This document shows, piece after piece, positions 1-8,950 of a DNA stretch of 64,000 nt. Position 1 is the first letter of the stretch. Every line of letters starts with the position of its first letter. Source of the stretch: an uncultured Sulfitobacter sp. GTDB taxonomy: Bacteria > Pseudomonadota > Alphaproteobacteria > Rhodobacterales > Rhodobacteraceae. The stretch spans positions 434,001 to 498,000 of the forward strand of contig NZ_CANMQS010000002.1 of assembly GCF_947500075.1 (NCBI RefSeq), written 5' to 3'. The notes under the pieces were generated by a model, which was not told the origin of the DNA, did no database searches, and saw nothing but the letters and a program-made list of their open reading frames with translations. The position numbers were made by a program, and so were the translations under genes.

Positions 1-569
1 TGCAGGAACGCTGGGTGCCGTCGGACAAACGGGTGCTGGGCGTGTTTGTGCCGATGATCGAAGCGCTGACGGAGCGGCAGTGGGGGGACAATTCCCCGCC
101 GCGTGAGGTTGCGGTGCAGCATGTGGCGTTGTTCGCGACCCCTGCGACCGTCTCCAGCCGGGCGTTCCAGCGCGAACTGGCGTTTCGGGCGATTGGCGTG
201 GACGTAGAAGCGCAGGCCTGTGGCGGTGTTGTGGATGCGATTGAGGACGGGGACATGATCCTTGCCGAAGCGCTGGTGCAGAGCCATGTGGACGCGCTGA
301 AGCGCAAGATGCCGGACCCGGATGCGGCTATTCTGGGCTGTACCCATTATCCGCTGATGCAGGAGGCGTTCCAGAAAGCGCTGGGTGCGGATGTGAAGGT
401 GTTCTCTCAGGCCGATCTGGTGGCCGAAAGCCTTGCCGATTATCTGGCAAGACGCCCGGAAATGCTGGGCAAAGGCGAGGCGGCCTGCCTGACCACGGGT
501 GATCCCGCTCAGGTCAGCAGCCGGGCCACGCAGTTTTTGCGACGACAGATGATCTTTACTGCCGCTTAA
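1..569 (+). CDS. murI: glutamate racemase, C-terminal part (start outside window)
   Basis: Only the last ~188 codons are present; the reading frame is open to base 3, so the start and the first catalytic cysteine lie upstream of the window. The enzyme interconverts L- and D-glutamate in the cytosol and supplies D-Glu for peptidoglycan. The second catalytic cysteine is visible in the motif GCTHYPL at bases 336-356, which is diagnostic of the Asp/Glu racemase superfamily. The frame ends in TAA 51 bases before argC on the same strand, so the two genes may be co-transcribed. Aspartate racemase is the main alternative; the length and motif context favour MurI. Confidence 0.85.
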   Translation, partial: QERWVPSDKRVLGVFVPMIEALTERQWGDNSPPREVAVQHVALFATPATVSSRAFQRELAFRAIGVDVEAQACGGVVDAIEDGDMILAEALVQSHVDALKRKMPDPDAAILGCTHYPLMQEAFQKALGADVKVFSQADLVAESLADYLARRPEMLGKGEAACLTTGDPAQVSSRATQFLRRQMIFTAA

Positions 570-620
570 ACCTGACGTACCAGACGCCCGAACAGGGCCA
601 CTTCCCAAAGGGAAACCACC

Positions 621-1649
621 ATGACCTATTCCATCGCCATCCTTGGCGCCTCCGGCTATACCGGGGCTGAACTTATCCGGCTGATTGCTGGCCATTCCTC
701 CATGCAGATCAAGGCATTGGGCGCGAACTCTAAAGCGGGTATGAGTGTTGCGGAGGTGTTCCCACACCTGCGCCAAATGGACCTGCCTGTGCTGCAAAAG
801 ATTGATGAAATCGACTTTGACGGCATCGATCTGTGCTTTTGCGCGCTGCCGCACAAGACCTCTCAGGAAGCGATCTCGGCCCTGCCGAAGACCTTGAAGA
901 TTGTGGACCTGTCGGCGGACTTCCGGCTGCGTGATCCGGCAGCATATGAGAAATGGTACGGCAACCCGCATACGGCCATCGCGCAGCAGGAAGAGGCGGT
1001 CTACGGCCTGACGGAATTCTACCGGGAGGAGATCCGCGCCGCCCGGCTGGTCGCGGGCACGGGATGCAACGCGGCGACCGGGCAGTTTGCCCTGCGGCCA
1101 TTGATCGCGGGTGGCGTGATCGGGCTGGAGGATATCATCCTCGACATGAAATGCGCGGTGTCCGGCGCGGGACGGGCGTTGAAGGAAAACCTGCTGCATG
1201 CGGAGCTCTCTGAAGGTTATCACGCCTATGCCCTGGGCGGCACGCACCGGCATCTGGGGGAGTTTGATCAGGAATTCTCTGCCGTGGCAGGACGGCCTGT
1301 TCAGGTGCAGTTCACGCCGCATTTGTTGCCTGTAAACAGGGGGATACTGGCCACTTCTTATGTGTCGGGTGAAGCGGATGCGATCCATGAGACGTTGGCT
1401 TCGGCCTATGCGGATGAGCCTTTTGTCGAAGTGCTGCCTTTCGGTGAGGCGCCCAGCACGCATCACGTGCGGGGATCGAACTTCTGCCATGTCGGGGTGA
1501 CTGCAGACCGGATTGCGGGCCGCGCGATTGTGGTGGCGGCCCTTGATAACCTCACCAAAGGGTCAAGCGGGCAGGCGTTGCAGAACGCCAATCTGATGTT
1601 AAATATAGCGGAGACAGAGGGGCTGATGATGGCCCCGCTCTTCCCGTAA
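621..1649 (+). CDS. argC: N-acetyl-gamma-glutamyl-phosphate reductase
   Basis: This 342-residue protein catalyses the NADPH-dependent reduction of N-acetylglutamyl phosphate to the semialdehyde, the third step of arginine synthesis. The Rossmann start [10 protein letters not shown] lies at residues 9-18, and the catalytic cysteine is Cys149 in GTGCNAATG. A conserved His-rich stretch (HRHLGEF, near residue 209) completes the active site. The length is typical of the long alphaproteobacterial ArgC. The ATG follows an AAAGGGAAAC Shine-Dalgarno region. It is followed 13 bases later by ccmE, an argC-ccmE adjacency common in Rhodobacterales. Function is secure. Confidence 0.96.
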   Translation: MTYSIAILGASGYTGAELIRLIAGHSSMQIKALGANSKAGMSVAEVFPHLRQMDLPVLQKIDEIDFDGIDLCFCALPHKTSQEAISALPKTLKIVDLSADFRLRDPAAYEKWYGNPHTAIAQQEEAVYGLTEFYREEIRAARLVAGTGCNAATGQFALRPLIAGGVIGLEDIILDMKCAVSGAGRALKENLLHAELSEGYHAYALGGTHRHLGEFDQEFSAVAGRPVQVQFTPHLLPVNRGILATSYVSGEADAIHETLASAYADEPFVEVLPFGEAPSTHHVRGSNFCHVGVTADRIAGRAIVVAALDNLTKGSSGQALQNANLMLNIAETEGLMMAPLFP

Positions 1650-1662
1650 GGCTGATGGCGCC

Positions 1663-2112
1663 ATGAAGAACCTGAAAAAGCAACGACGTATCCAGATCAT
1701 TGCATTGGCGGTGGTGGCGCTGATCGGCTCCACCGCGCTGATTGGCTACGCGATGCGGGATGGGATCAACTTCTTCATGTCGCCCACACAGATCATCGCG
1801 GAGCCGCCCGCGCCGAACGAAGTGCTGCGGATCGGCGGGCTGGTGGTGGAGGATTCGATCCGTCCGGATACCGGGCAGAAGTTCTTCTTCTCTGTCACCG
1901 ATGGTGGGGCGATTGTGCCGGTGCATTACGTGGGCGATGACATCCCACCGGATCTGTTCAGCGAGGGCGAAGGCATGGTTGGCACCGGAAGCTACGTCAA
2001 TGGTGTCTTTGAAGCCACTGAAATCCTTGCCAAACACGACGAAAGCTATATGCCGGCTGAGGTGATCGATGCGCTGAAGGAGCAGGGCGTCTACATCGAC
2101 CCCGACGCCTGA
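1663..2112 (+). CDS. ccmE: cytochrome c maturation heme chaperone CcmE
   Basis: CcmE is the periplasmic heme chaperone of System I: it binds heme covalently and passes it to the CcmF/CcmH ligase. The 149-residue protein has a basic N-terminus, one membrane segment (residues ~11-31) and a beta-barrel domain. The heme-binding histidine is His125 in AKHDESYMP, matching the family motif with the nearby Tyr129. It lies 13 bases downstream of argC, and ccmF and ccmH follow after two phage-like lysis genes. The ccmABCD genes are not in this window. Function is secure. Confidence 0.96.
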   Translation: MKNLKKQRRIQIIALAVVALIGSTALIGYAMRDGINFFMSPTQIIAEPPAPNEVLRIGGLVVEDSIRPDTGQKFFFSVTDGGAIVPVHYVGDDIPPDLFSEGEGMVGTGSYVNGVFEATEILAKHDESYMPAEVIDALKEQGVYIDPDA

Positions 2113-2199
2113 GCACACACCCTGCGCACGGTGCCTGTGCGGCTTGTTAACCACATCTGACGCAGCTTGTTCCCGTCAATCACGACGAGGAGCGCTGCG

Positions 2200-2811
2200 A
2201 TGCCAATGGTTCGAGATATTGCCACCCAGATTGTTGCCCGCGAAGGCGGCTATGTGAACGACCCTGACGATCCGGGCGGGGCGACGAAGTTTGGTGTGAC
2301 CATACATACCATGCGGCGTTTGGGGCTGGATTTGAGCGGGGATGGCAAGGTGGGCGCCGCTGATGTGAAGCTGCTGACCCGCGCGCAGGCCACGGATATC
2401 TTTATCAAGCATTATTTTGAGAAGCCCGGCATCGCGATGCTGCCGGAGGCCCTGCAAGCCAGTGTGTTTGACATGTACGTCAATGCAGGCGGCAATGCTG
2501 TGAAGATTTTGCAGAGGCTTTTCAACGAGATGGGCTTTGCCCTTAAAGTTGATGGCCAGCTGGGCGGCCGCACCGCGCAAGCGGCGGATGAGGCCATGCA
2601 GACCGCGCCCGATCTGGTGGTTGATGCCTACGGCATTGCGCGGCGGAACTACTATTTCCGCCTTGCGGACAGCCGCAAAGCCAGCCGCAAGTATGCGCGC
2701 AGCCGTGCGGGGGGCAAGGGTGGCTGGATCACGCGGGCGGAAGATTTTATCTCGGCCAGGTTTCACCTGAGCATGGCGGATTTCAACAAGAGGACGGCGT
2801 CATGGGGTTGA
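2200..2811 (+). CDS. holin-associated N-acetylmuramidase (GH108 family)
   Basis: A 203-residue peptidoglycan hydrolase. The N-terminal glycosyl-hydrolase-108 domain opens with REGGYVNDPDDPGGATKFGVT-like residues; Glu15 in the REGGY motif is the expected catalytic acid. The C-terminal half resembles the predicted peptidoglycan domain PG_binding_3. There is no signal peptide, which fits a phage-type endolysin exported through a holin, and the holin gene overlaps its 3' end by 10 bases. ATG 2200 is preferred over TTG 2167 because CGAGGAG lies 7 bases upstream of it. The gene sits inside the cytochrome c maturation cluster, with which it has no obvious link. The related R. capsulatus endolysin serves gene transfer agent release (recalled, not checked). 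Confidence 0.85.
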   Translation: MPMVRDIATQIVAREGGYVNDPDDPGGATKFGVTIHTMRRLGLDLSGDGKVGAADVKLLTRAQATDIFIKHYFEKPGIAMLPEALQASVFDMYVNAGGNAVKILQRLFNEMGFALKVDGQLGGRTAQAADEAMQTAPDLVVDAYGIARRNYYFRLADSRKASRKYARSRAGGKGGWITRAEDFISARFHLSMADFNKRTASWG

Positions 2812-3416
2812 TGGAACGGGTGTTGAGCCTTGTCTTCGGGGGCGGGCAGAACGTGGTGCGCGACACCGTCGAGGTGTTTCGGGAGAATGCGGAAGGCGGG
2901 GCCAAGCGCGCCTCTGACTTGCAAGGCAAGGCTTTGGCGCAATTCGGGGCCGAGTTTGCCGTGGCCCGGCGGGGCCGGTTTGACAGGTTCATGGATGGGC
3001 TGAACCGCCTGCCACGGCCCGCACTGGCGCTGGGAACGCTGGGGCTGTTTGTCTCGGCCATGGTGGCGCCCTTGTGGTTTTCCGAACGCATGCAGGGGAT
3101 CGCGCTGGTGCCGGAGCCGCTGTGGTGGCTGCTGGGGGTCATCGTGTCCTTCTACTTTGGTGCCCGGCATCAGTTGAAAGCACAGGAATTCCAGCGCGGG
3201 CTGGTGGGGTCGATGGCGCGGGTGCCGGAAGTGCTGGAGAATATCGAGGCGATCCGCGCGCTGGATCGCAGCGCTGATGCGCCTGCACCGCAGATCGCAC
3301 CGGTGCTGCCTGCCCCGGTGATGCTGTCAAAGATCGTGCCGGTGGTTGCGCAGCAGCCGGTCTGGCATCCACAGGGTAACGCGGCATTGGATGCTTGGAA
3401 GGCCGCGCGCCGCTGA
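2802..3416 (+). CDS. holin family protein (3TM holin)
   Basis: A 204-residue membrane protein with an amphipathic N-terminal region (residues 1-60) and two clear hydrophobic helices (about residues 68-88, starting ALALGTLGLF, and 104-122, WWLLGVIVSFYFG), then a Pro/Ala-rich tail. This matches the 3TM holin family that accompanies GH108 muramidases in Rhodobacterales. The start overlaps the muramidase gene by 10 bases, so translation is probably coupled. The expected role is to make holes in the inner membrane so the muramidase reaches the cell wall. The assignment rests on topology and gene pairing; no catalytic residues are expected. Confidence 0.8.
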   Translation: MGLMERVLSLVFGGGQNVVRDTVEVFRENAEGGAKRASDLQGKALAQFGAEFAVARRGRFDRFMDGLNRLPRPALALGTLGLFVSAMVAPLWFSERMQGIALVPEPLWWLLGVIVSFYFGARHQLKAQEFQRGLVGSMARVPEVLENIEAIRALDRSADAPAPQIAPVLPAPVMLSKIVPVVAQQPVWHPQGNAALDAWKAARR

Positions 3417-3490
3417 CTGCGACGCTTTGCGCACCAACGGATGCGTGAGGTCTATGGCGCGGATGCGCCATGCGGCATATACTAGCGGGT

Positions 3491-5458
3491 ATGATTACAG
3501 AACTTGGTCACTTCGCCCTGATCCTCGCCTTTTTGGTCGCCATCGTGCAGATGGTGGTCCCCATGATTGGAGCCCAGAAACGATGGGGTTCCTGGATGGC
3601 CGTGGCTGAGCCTGCGGCGAATGCCCAGTTCGCGCTGACGCTGGTGTCCTTCGGGGCGCTGATGTACGCCTTCATCGTCTCCGATTTCAGCCTGCAACTG
3701 GTTGTGGCCAACAGCCATTCGGCCAAGCCGATGCTCTACAAGATCAGCGGCACATGGGGGAATCACGAAGGGTCGATGCTGCTTTGGGTGCTGATCGTGA
3801 CGCTTTTTGGCGCGATGGCAGCGTGGTTTGGCGGCAATCTGCCACCCGGCCTGAAGGCGCGGGTGCTGTCGGTGCAATCGGCCATCGGGGTGGCGTTTTT
3901 TGCGTTTATCCTGTTCACCTCAAACCCCTTCATCCGGTTGGAGACACCGCCCTTTGACGGGCAGGACCTGAACCCGCTGTTGCAGGACCCCGGTTTGGCC
4001 TTCCATCCGCCGTTCCTGTACCTTGGCTATGTGGGCCTCAGCATGGCGTTCAGCTTTGCTGTGGCGGCCCTGATCGAAGGCCGTGTGGATGCCGCTTGGG
4101 GCCGCTGGGTGCGGCCCTGGACGCTGGCGGCTTGGGTGTTTCTGACCATCGGCATCGCGCTGGGGTCCTGGTGGGCCTATTACGAATTGGGCTGGGGCGG
4201 TTTCTGGTTCTGGGACCCGGTTGAGAATGCGTCGTTCATGCCTTGGCTGCTGGCTGCCGCACTCCTGCACTCCGCCATAGTGGTGGAGAAACGCGAGGCG
4301 TTGAAAAGCTGGACGATTCTGCTGGCGATCCTCGCCTTCGGCTTTTCGCTGATCGGGACGTTCATTGTGCGGTCGGGCCTGCTGACCTCCGTGCATGCCT
4401 TTGCCAATGATCCGGAGCGGGGCATCTGGATCCTGCTGATCATGGGCTTCTTCATGGGCGGCGCGCTGGTGCTGTTTTCGATCCGCGCGGGCGTGATGGA
4501 GGCGAAAGGCGTCTTCAGCCTTGCCAGCCGTGAATCGGCGCTGGTGATGAACAACCTGCTGCTGGCGGTGTCCAGCTTTGTGGTCTTCGTGGGCACCATG
4601 TGGCCACTGGTGGCGGAGATGTTCTTTGACCGTAAGCTGAGCGTCGGGCCACCGTTCTTCAACGCGGCCTTCACCCCCTTCATGGTGGCGCTTGGGCTGA
4701 TCCTGCCGGTGGGCTCTGTGCTGCCGTGGAAACGCGCGCGGCTGCTGAAGGCGATGAAACCGCTGCGCTATGTCTTTGTGCTGGCGATTGCGGTGGGCGG
4801 TCTGGCCTTTGCCATGCAGACGGGCCGCAGCCTGATTGGGCCGATTGGCATGTTCCTGGCGGCGTGGATCCTGATGGGCGTGGTGATGGAACTGGCCCAA
4901 CGCACCGGGCGGGGCGACAACCGTCTGGCGCGGCTCACGCGCCTGCCGCGCGCCGATTGGGGCAAGGCGGTGGCGCATGGCGGTCTGGGGATCACCATGG
5001 CGGGCGTGGCCGGTCTGACGGCCTGGACCATTGACGACATCCGGGTGGCGCAGATTGATCAGCCGTTCAGCGTGGGCAGCTATGAGCTGACGCTCCAGTC
5101 GGTGGAAGAGGTGCGCGGACCGAACTATCTGGCAACGCGGGCGGAGATCCTGCTGACCCAGGGCGGCGATGTGGTCGCGCAGCTGGTGCCGGAGAAACGG
5201 TTCTACCCGGTGGCGCAGATGCCCACGACTGAAGCGGCGATCGACTATGACCTGGCGCGGGACGTCTATGTGGTGATTGGCGATCAGCAGTCGAACGGCG
5301 GCTGGACGGTGCGGACCTACATCAAGCCGTTGACCAACTGGATCTGGATCGGCTCCGCGCTGATGGCATTTGGTGGTTTGCTGAGCCTGAGTGACAGACG
5401 CTTCCGCGTGGCGGCAGGCGCGCGCAAGTCATCGGCCACACCGGTGCCGGCAGAGTGA
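3491..5458 (+). CDS. ccmF: heme lyase subunit CcmF (cytochrome c maturation)
   Basis: CcmF is the large integral membrane protein of the System I cytochrome c heme ligase. The 655-residue protein is strongly hydrophobic throughout and carries the tryptophan-rich WWD signature, here WAYYELGWGGFWFWDPVEN, plus the periplasmic C-terminal domain. The start ATG 3491 (MITELGHFALIL) matches the family N-terminus; an in-frame ATG at 3470 would add seven atypical residues. No strong Shine-Dalgarno is visible at either start. The last four bases (GTGA) overlap ccmH, implying translational coupling. Function is secure. Confidence 0.96.
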   Translation: MITELGHFALILAFLVAIVQMVVPMIGAQKRWGSWMAVAEPAANAQFALTLVSFGALMYAFIVSDFSLQLVVANSHSAKPMLYKISGTWGNHEGSMLLWVLIVTLFGAMAAWFGGNLPPGLKARVLSVQSAIGVAFFAFILFTSNPFIRLETPPFDGQDLNPLLQDPGLAFHPPFLYLGYVGLSMAFSFAVAALIEGRVDAAWGRWVRPWTLAAWVFLTIGIALGSWWAYYELGWGGFWFWDPVENASFMPWLLAAALLHSAIVVEKREALKSWTILLAILAFGFSLIGTFIVRSGLLTSVHAFANDPERGIWILLIMGFFMGGALVLFSIRAGVMEAKGVFSLASRESALVMNNLLLAVSSFVVFVGTMWPLVAEMFFDRKLSVGPPFFNAAFTPFMVALGLILPVGSVLPWKRARLLKAMKPLRYVFVLAIAVGGLAFAMQTGRSLIGPIGMFLAAWILMGVVMELAQRTGRGDNRLARLTRLPRADWGKAVAHGGLGITMAGVAGLTAWTIDDIRVAQIDQPFSVGSYELTLQSVEEVRGPNYLATRAEILLTQGGDVVAQLVPEKRFYPVAQMPTTEAAIDYDLARDVYVVIGDQQSNGGWTVRTYIKPLTNWIWIGSALMAFGGLLSLSDRRFRVAAGARKSSATPVPAE

Positions 5459-5907
5459 GGCGGCTCGCGCTGATCCTGATGCTGCTGGCCACGCCGCTGG
5501 CCGCGGTGCAACCCGATGAGATCCTGGATGATCCGGTGCTGGAAGAACGCGCGCGCGAACTGTCCAAGGGGTTGCGCTGTCTGGTGTGCCGTAATGAGAG
5601 CATTGATGAAAGCGACGCAAGCCTTGCGCGCGACCTGCGGCTTTTGGTGCGCGAACGTCTGGTGGCGGGCGATACGGACGATGAAGCAGTGGAATTCATC
5701 GTCGCGCGGTATGGGGAGTTTGTGTTGCTGAACCCGACCGTGTCAGGCGCCAATTGGCTGCTGTGGGGCGCGGGGCCGCTGATGCTGCTGCTGGCCGGTG
5801 GTGGCGGGTTGGTGTACCTGCGTGGCCGGGCAAGGGCCAAACCCGTCACGGAAGCGCCCCTCAGCGCGGAAGAGCAGGCGCGGCTGGACGATATTCTCAA
5901 GCAATAG
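5455..5907 (+). CDS. ccmH: cytochrome c maturation thiol-reductase CcmH
   Basis: A 150-residue membrane-anchored periplasmic protein (CcmH/CcmL type) that reduces apocytochrome thiols before heme attachment. It has an N-terminal signal sequence, the redox motif RCLVC (Cys42 and Cys45), and a C-terminal membrane helix near residues 100-122. It begins with GTG inside the ccmF stop (overlap GTGA). The separate TPR protein CcmI is not adjacent; the next gene is an unrelated enoyl-CoA hydratase. Function is secure from the CxxC motif and the context. Confidence 0.95.
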   Translation: MRRLALILMLLATPLAAVQPDEILDDPVLEERARELSKGLRCLVCRNESIDESDASLARDLRLLVRERLVAGDTDDEAVEFIVARYGEFVLLNPTVSGANWLLWGAGPLMLLLAGGGGLVYLRGRARAKPVTEAPLSAEEQARLDDILKQ

Positions 5908-5994
5908 TGCTGTGGGCTGCGTGACGTGCGGTTTCGCTGGCCCTGCCAGCGGCATTTGCTATCAAGGGGCAACGCTAAAGAGGATATCACGCCC

Positions 5995-6771
5995 ATGGAA
6001 TACCAGACCATCACCTATGAGGTTGCGCAGGACATCGCGGTTCTGACCCTGAACCGTCCGGAAAAGATGAACGCGCTGACAACCCAGATGCGGGCAGAGG
6101 TGGCCCATGCCGCCGCACAGGCGGGCAAGGACGCGCGGGTGCTGGTGATCACGGGGGCGGGCAATGCCTTTTGTTCTGGGCAGGATCTGGGGGACCGGGC
6201 AGACGCGGCCTCGGTCGATCTGGAACGCACGCTGCGCGATGAATATGCGCCGATGCTGCATGCGATCATCAACTGCCCGGTGCCGACGATTGCCGCGGTG
6301 AACGGACCCGCAGCAGGGGCAGGGGCCAACCTTGCGCTGGCTGCGGATGTGGTTTTTGCGACGGAAAGCGCCTATTTCCTGCAAGCCTTCACACGCATCG
6401 GCCTGATCCCGGATGCGGGCGGCACCTATACGCTGCCGCGCCAGATGGGCACGGCCAAGGCGATGGGCGCGGCGCTGTTTGCCGACAAGATCAGCGCGCG
6501 GCAGGCCGATGACTGGGGCATGATCTGGGAAGCGGTGCCTGACGCGCAGTTTGAGGCCCACTGGAAGGCCAAGGCAGCGCATCTGGCCTCCGGACCCACA
6601 GCGGCCTACCGCGCTGCGAAAGAGGTTATTCGCGGCTCCTGGGACAACACGCTGGAAGAGCAACTGGCGCTGGAAGCACGCGAGCAGGGCAAATGCGGTG
6701 CCTCACGCGATTTCAAGGAAGGCGTGATGGCGTTTACGCAAAAGCGGCCTGCGTCCTTCGAAGGCCGGTAA
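5995..6771 (+). CDS. enoyl-CoA hydratase/isomerase family protein, PaaG-like
   Basis: A 258-residue crotonase-fold enzyme. Family marks are the oxyanion-hole loops SGQDLGD (about residues 62-68) and NGPAAGAGANLALAAD, and the C-terminal GASRDFKEGVMAFTQKRP. The sequence resembles PaaG, the 1,2-epoxyphenylacetyl-CoA isomerase of phenylacetate degradation, but no other paa genes are present, so beta-oxidation or a general isomerase role is possible. ATG 5995 is preferred, with AAAGAGG about ten bases upstream; longer readings start in an unlikely extension. It lies 87 bases after ccmH on the same strand and may be the last gene of that unit. Confidence 0.8.
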   Translation: MEYQTITYEVAQDIAVLTLNRPEKMNALTTQMRAEVAHAAAQAGKDARVLVITGAGNAFCSGQDLGDRADAASVDLERTLRDEYAPMLHAIINCPVPTIAAVNGPAAGAGANLALAADVVFATESAYFLQAFTRIGLIPDAGGTYTLPRQMGTAKAMGAALFADKISARQADDWGMIWEAVPDAQFEAHWKAKAAHLASGPTAAYRAAKEVIRGSWDNTLEEQLALEAREQGKCGASRDFKEGVMAFTQKRPASFEGR

Positions 6772-6799
6772 GCGCGCTTTGCTCCGGTCGATGCCGGGG

Positions 6800-7099
6800 T
6801 CAGACGTGACGCTCAACCAGCAAGACGTCCTCAGCAGACGGCGCAGGGCCAGTGGCCCGCGCCACGACAGCCACGGCAATCCCATCGGCCAGCACGGTAT
6901 GCACGGTGCCTGAGACCTGTTTGATCGTGATTTCCGGCGGCGTCTGGCCTTTGTCAAACACAACGGCCACATGATCGCATTTCTGCGTGGCGTCTGGTAC
7001 AAGAAGGCCCTGCGGAACGGGGGCTTTGGCATCATTCATCGGATAGACGGCAGTGGCGGTGTCCCAGCGCAGGCCGGGCAAGATCACTTGCTTGTTCAT
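6800..7099 (-). CDS. conserved hypothetical protein, 99 aa
   Basis: I do not recognise this protein. It is small, soluble, mainly beta-strand by composition, without signal peptide, membrane helix or cysteine-rich motif (one Cys). Its start ATG overlaps the stop of an upstream 46-codon membrane-peptide gene (sequence ATGA), which supports both reading frames being real and translated together. It converges with the enoyl-CoA hydratase gene, 28 bases apart. No function can be assigned. Confidence 0.65.
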   Translation of the reverse strand: MNKQVILPGLRWDTATAVYPMNDAKAPVPQGLLVPDATQKCDHVAVVFDKGQTPPEITIKQVSGTVHTVLADGIAVAVVARATGPAPSAEDVLLVERHV

Positions 7100-7236
7100 G
7101 TTTCTGACCTCTGACGGCGCATCCGCGCCTGTGCGGCCACACGGGCCTTGCGGTCTTCATTCCGTTTCAGCAGCGTCAATAACGCTGCCCCTACAAACAT
7201 CCCTGCGACAAACAACGCCGCGTCCAGCCCCAACAT
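7096..7236 (-). CDS. small single-span membrane protein, 46 aa
   Basis: This ORF begins with ATG at 7236 on the minus strand. The product has a hydrophobic N-terminal helix (MLGLDAALFVAGMFVGAALL) followed by a highly basic tail rich in Arg, Lys and Ala. Its TGA overlaps the ATG of the next gene (ATGA), an arrangement typical of translationally coupled genes. It is below the usual size threshold and likely missed by automatic annotation. It may tether or be the partner of the 99-residue downstream protein; no homology is recognised. A start at the internal ATG (residue 13) is also possible. Confidence 0.55.
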   Translation of the reverse strand: MLGLDAALFVAGMFVGAALLTLLKRNEDRKARVAAQARMRRQRSET

Positions 7237-7536
7237 GACCAATACCCCCTAATCAATACTGAATCAGTAATGCCTGATATTGGACTCGGTCAAGCAGCGG
7301 GGGGTGATTGTCGGGGCCTCAGAAACAATGACACAATTTGGCCCTTATTCACGGGTTCGTGTTTCGGATCGTGAAAAGGCGGGGGAAACAATCGCGGGGA
7401 AATCGCGGCATTGTTCAGGTCTGTATCTGGTGGTTAATGGGTTGATTCGGAACAGATGTTGTAGCCACCCGGGGAACGCGAAACGCCCCGCGTTTCAGGC
7501 GGGGCGGTTGCAAAGATCTGAAAGGGAGCGGCGCGC
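7237..7536. other. intergenic region between gltA and a small-gene pair
   Basis: Three hundred bases without a convincing gene. It must hold the promoter of the minus-strand 46-aa/99-aa gene pair and, at its distal end, the gltA terminator described separately. A 93-codon plus-strand reading frame (7280-7561) runs across the terminator into gltA and lacks a Shine-Dalgarno, so I treat it as chance. Nothing else is recognised. Confidence 0.6.
7484..7506 (-). terminator. putative intrinsic terminator of gltA
   Basis: An 8-bp perfect GC stem (CGCCCCGC / GCGGGGCG) with a 7-base loop lies about 30 bases past the gltA stop codon. Read on the minus strand it is followed by TTTCGCG, a short T run, so termination may be partial. 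Confidence 0.6.
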
Positions 7537-8832
7537 TCAGCGCGTTTCGATATCGGTGTAATCGCGCTGTGTCTCACCCAGATACAACTGGCGGGGACGG
7601 CCGATCTTGTTCTGTGGATCGGCGATCATTTCCTTCCACTGGGAGATCCACCCGACCGTGCGCGACAGTGCGAAGATCGGGGTGAACATCGACGTGGGGA
7701 AGCCCATCGCCTCAAGAATGATACCGGAGTAGAAGTCCACATTCGGGAACAGCTTCTTGTCCGCGAAATACGGATCTTCCAGCGCCTGTTTCTCCAGCTC
7801 CTTCGCGACTTGCAGGATCGGGTTGTTGTCCACACCCAGAAGCTCCAGCACCTCGTCAGCGCTTTCCTTCATCACGGTCGCGCGGGGGTCGAAGTTCTTG
7901 TAGACGCGGTGGCCGAAGCCCATCAGGCGGAAGGGGTCTTCCTTGTCCTTGGCCCGCGCGATGAACTCAGGAATGCGGTCGGGTGTGCCGATCTCCTTGA
8001 GCATCTCAAGGCAGGCCTGGTTCGCACCGCCGTGGGCCGGACCCCAGAGGCAGGCAATGCCCGCCGCGATACAGGCAAACGGGTTCGCGCCGGAGGAAGA
8101 CGCCAGCCGCACGGTGGAGGTCGAGGCGTTCTGTTCATGATCTGCGTGCAGGGTGAAGATACGGTCCATCGCCCGGCTGAGGATCGGATCGACCACATAA
8201 TCTTCGGCAGGCACGGCAAAGCACATGCGCAGGAAGTTCGACGCATAATCCAGATCATTGCGCGGATACACGAAGGGCTGACCGATGGTGTACTTGTAGG
8301 CCATCGCCGCAATCGTCGGCATCTTGGCGATCAGGCGGATGGAGGCCACTTCGCGCTGCCATGGATCGTTGATGTCGGTTGAATCGTGATAGAAGGCGGA
8401 CATTGCGCCAACCACACCCACCATAACGGCCATCGGATGTGCGTCGCGGCGGAAGCCACGGAAGAAATTCATCATCTGCTCATGCAGCATGGTGTGATTG
8501 GTCACACGGCTTTCGAAGTCTTCCAGCTCCGCCGGGGTCGGAAGCTCCCCGTAGAGCATCAGATAGCAGACTTCGAGGTAGTGCGATTTGCCCGCCAGCT
8601 GGTCAATCGGATAGCCCCGGTGCAGCAGAACGCCCTCGGCGCCGTCGATATAGGTAATGGTGCTGTCACAGGAGGCTGTGGAGGTGAAACCGGGATCGTA
8701 GGTAAACACATTTGCCTGGGCATAGAGTTTGCGGATGTCGAGCACATCAGGCCCAGCGGTCGGCGAGAAGATGGGCAGGTCATAGTCCTTGCCATCAATG
8801 GTCAGCGTTGCGGATTTGTTGCTCTCAGTCAT
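7537..8832 (-). CDS. gltA: citrate synthase
   Basis: A 431-residue type I hexameric citrate synthase, condensing acetyl-CoA and oxaloacetate to start the TCA cycle. The catalytic triad regions are visible: His in [11 protein letters not shown], His in [15 protein letters not shown], and Asp in [14 protein letters not shown]. The N-terminal beta domain ([13 protein letters not shown]) is typical of Gram-negative enzymes. ATG 8832 is chosen because GGGAAGGGA precedes it by a few bases; a 16-residue upstream extension looks unnatural. It follows gltX on the same strand after 118 bases, which is far enough for its own promoter. Function is secure. Confidence 0.97.
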   Translation of the reverse strand: MTESNKSATLTIDGKDYDLPIFSPTAGPDVLDIRKLYAQANVFTYDPGFTSTASCDSTITYIDGAEGVLLHRGYPIDQLAGKSHYLEVCYLMLYGELPTPAELEDFESRVTNHTMLHEQMMNFFRGFRRDAHPMAVMVGVVGAMSAFYHDSTDINDPWQREVASIRLIAKMPTIAAMAYKYTIGQPFVYPRNDLDYASNFLRMCFAVPAEDYVVDPILSRAMDRIFTLHADHEQNASTSTVRLASSSGANPFACIAAGIACLWGPAHGGANQACLEMLKEIGTPDRIPEFIARAKDKEDPFRLMGFGHRVYKNFDPRATVMKESADEVLELLGVDNNPILQVAKELEKQALEDPYFADKKLFPNVDFYSGIILEAMGFPTSMFTPIFALSRTVGWISQWKEMIADPQNKIGRPRQLYLGETQRDYTDIETR

Positions 8833-8950
8833 GCGGTCCCTTCCCGTCTGTTGGTTGCGGTGCCGAAGTGGCCTCCGCACCGGGTGGCCCTGAACATGGG
8901 CCGCCCCGCGTCTTTGTCGCAGTCAGCGTTAACATGCGGTGAACCAGACC

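Noticed and set aside
3920-4978. 352-codon minus-strand frame rich in His, Arg and Gln
   Set aside because: Antisense to ccmF; composition is what reversed membrane-protein codons produce.
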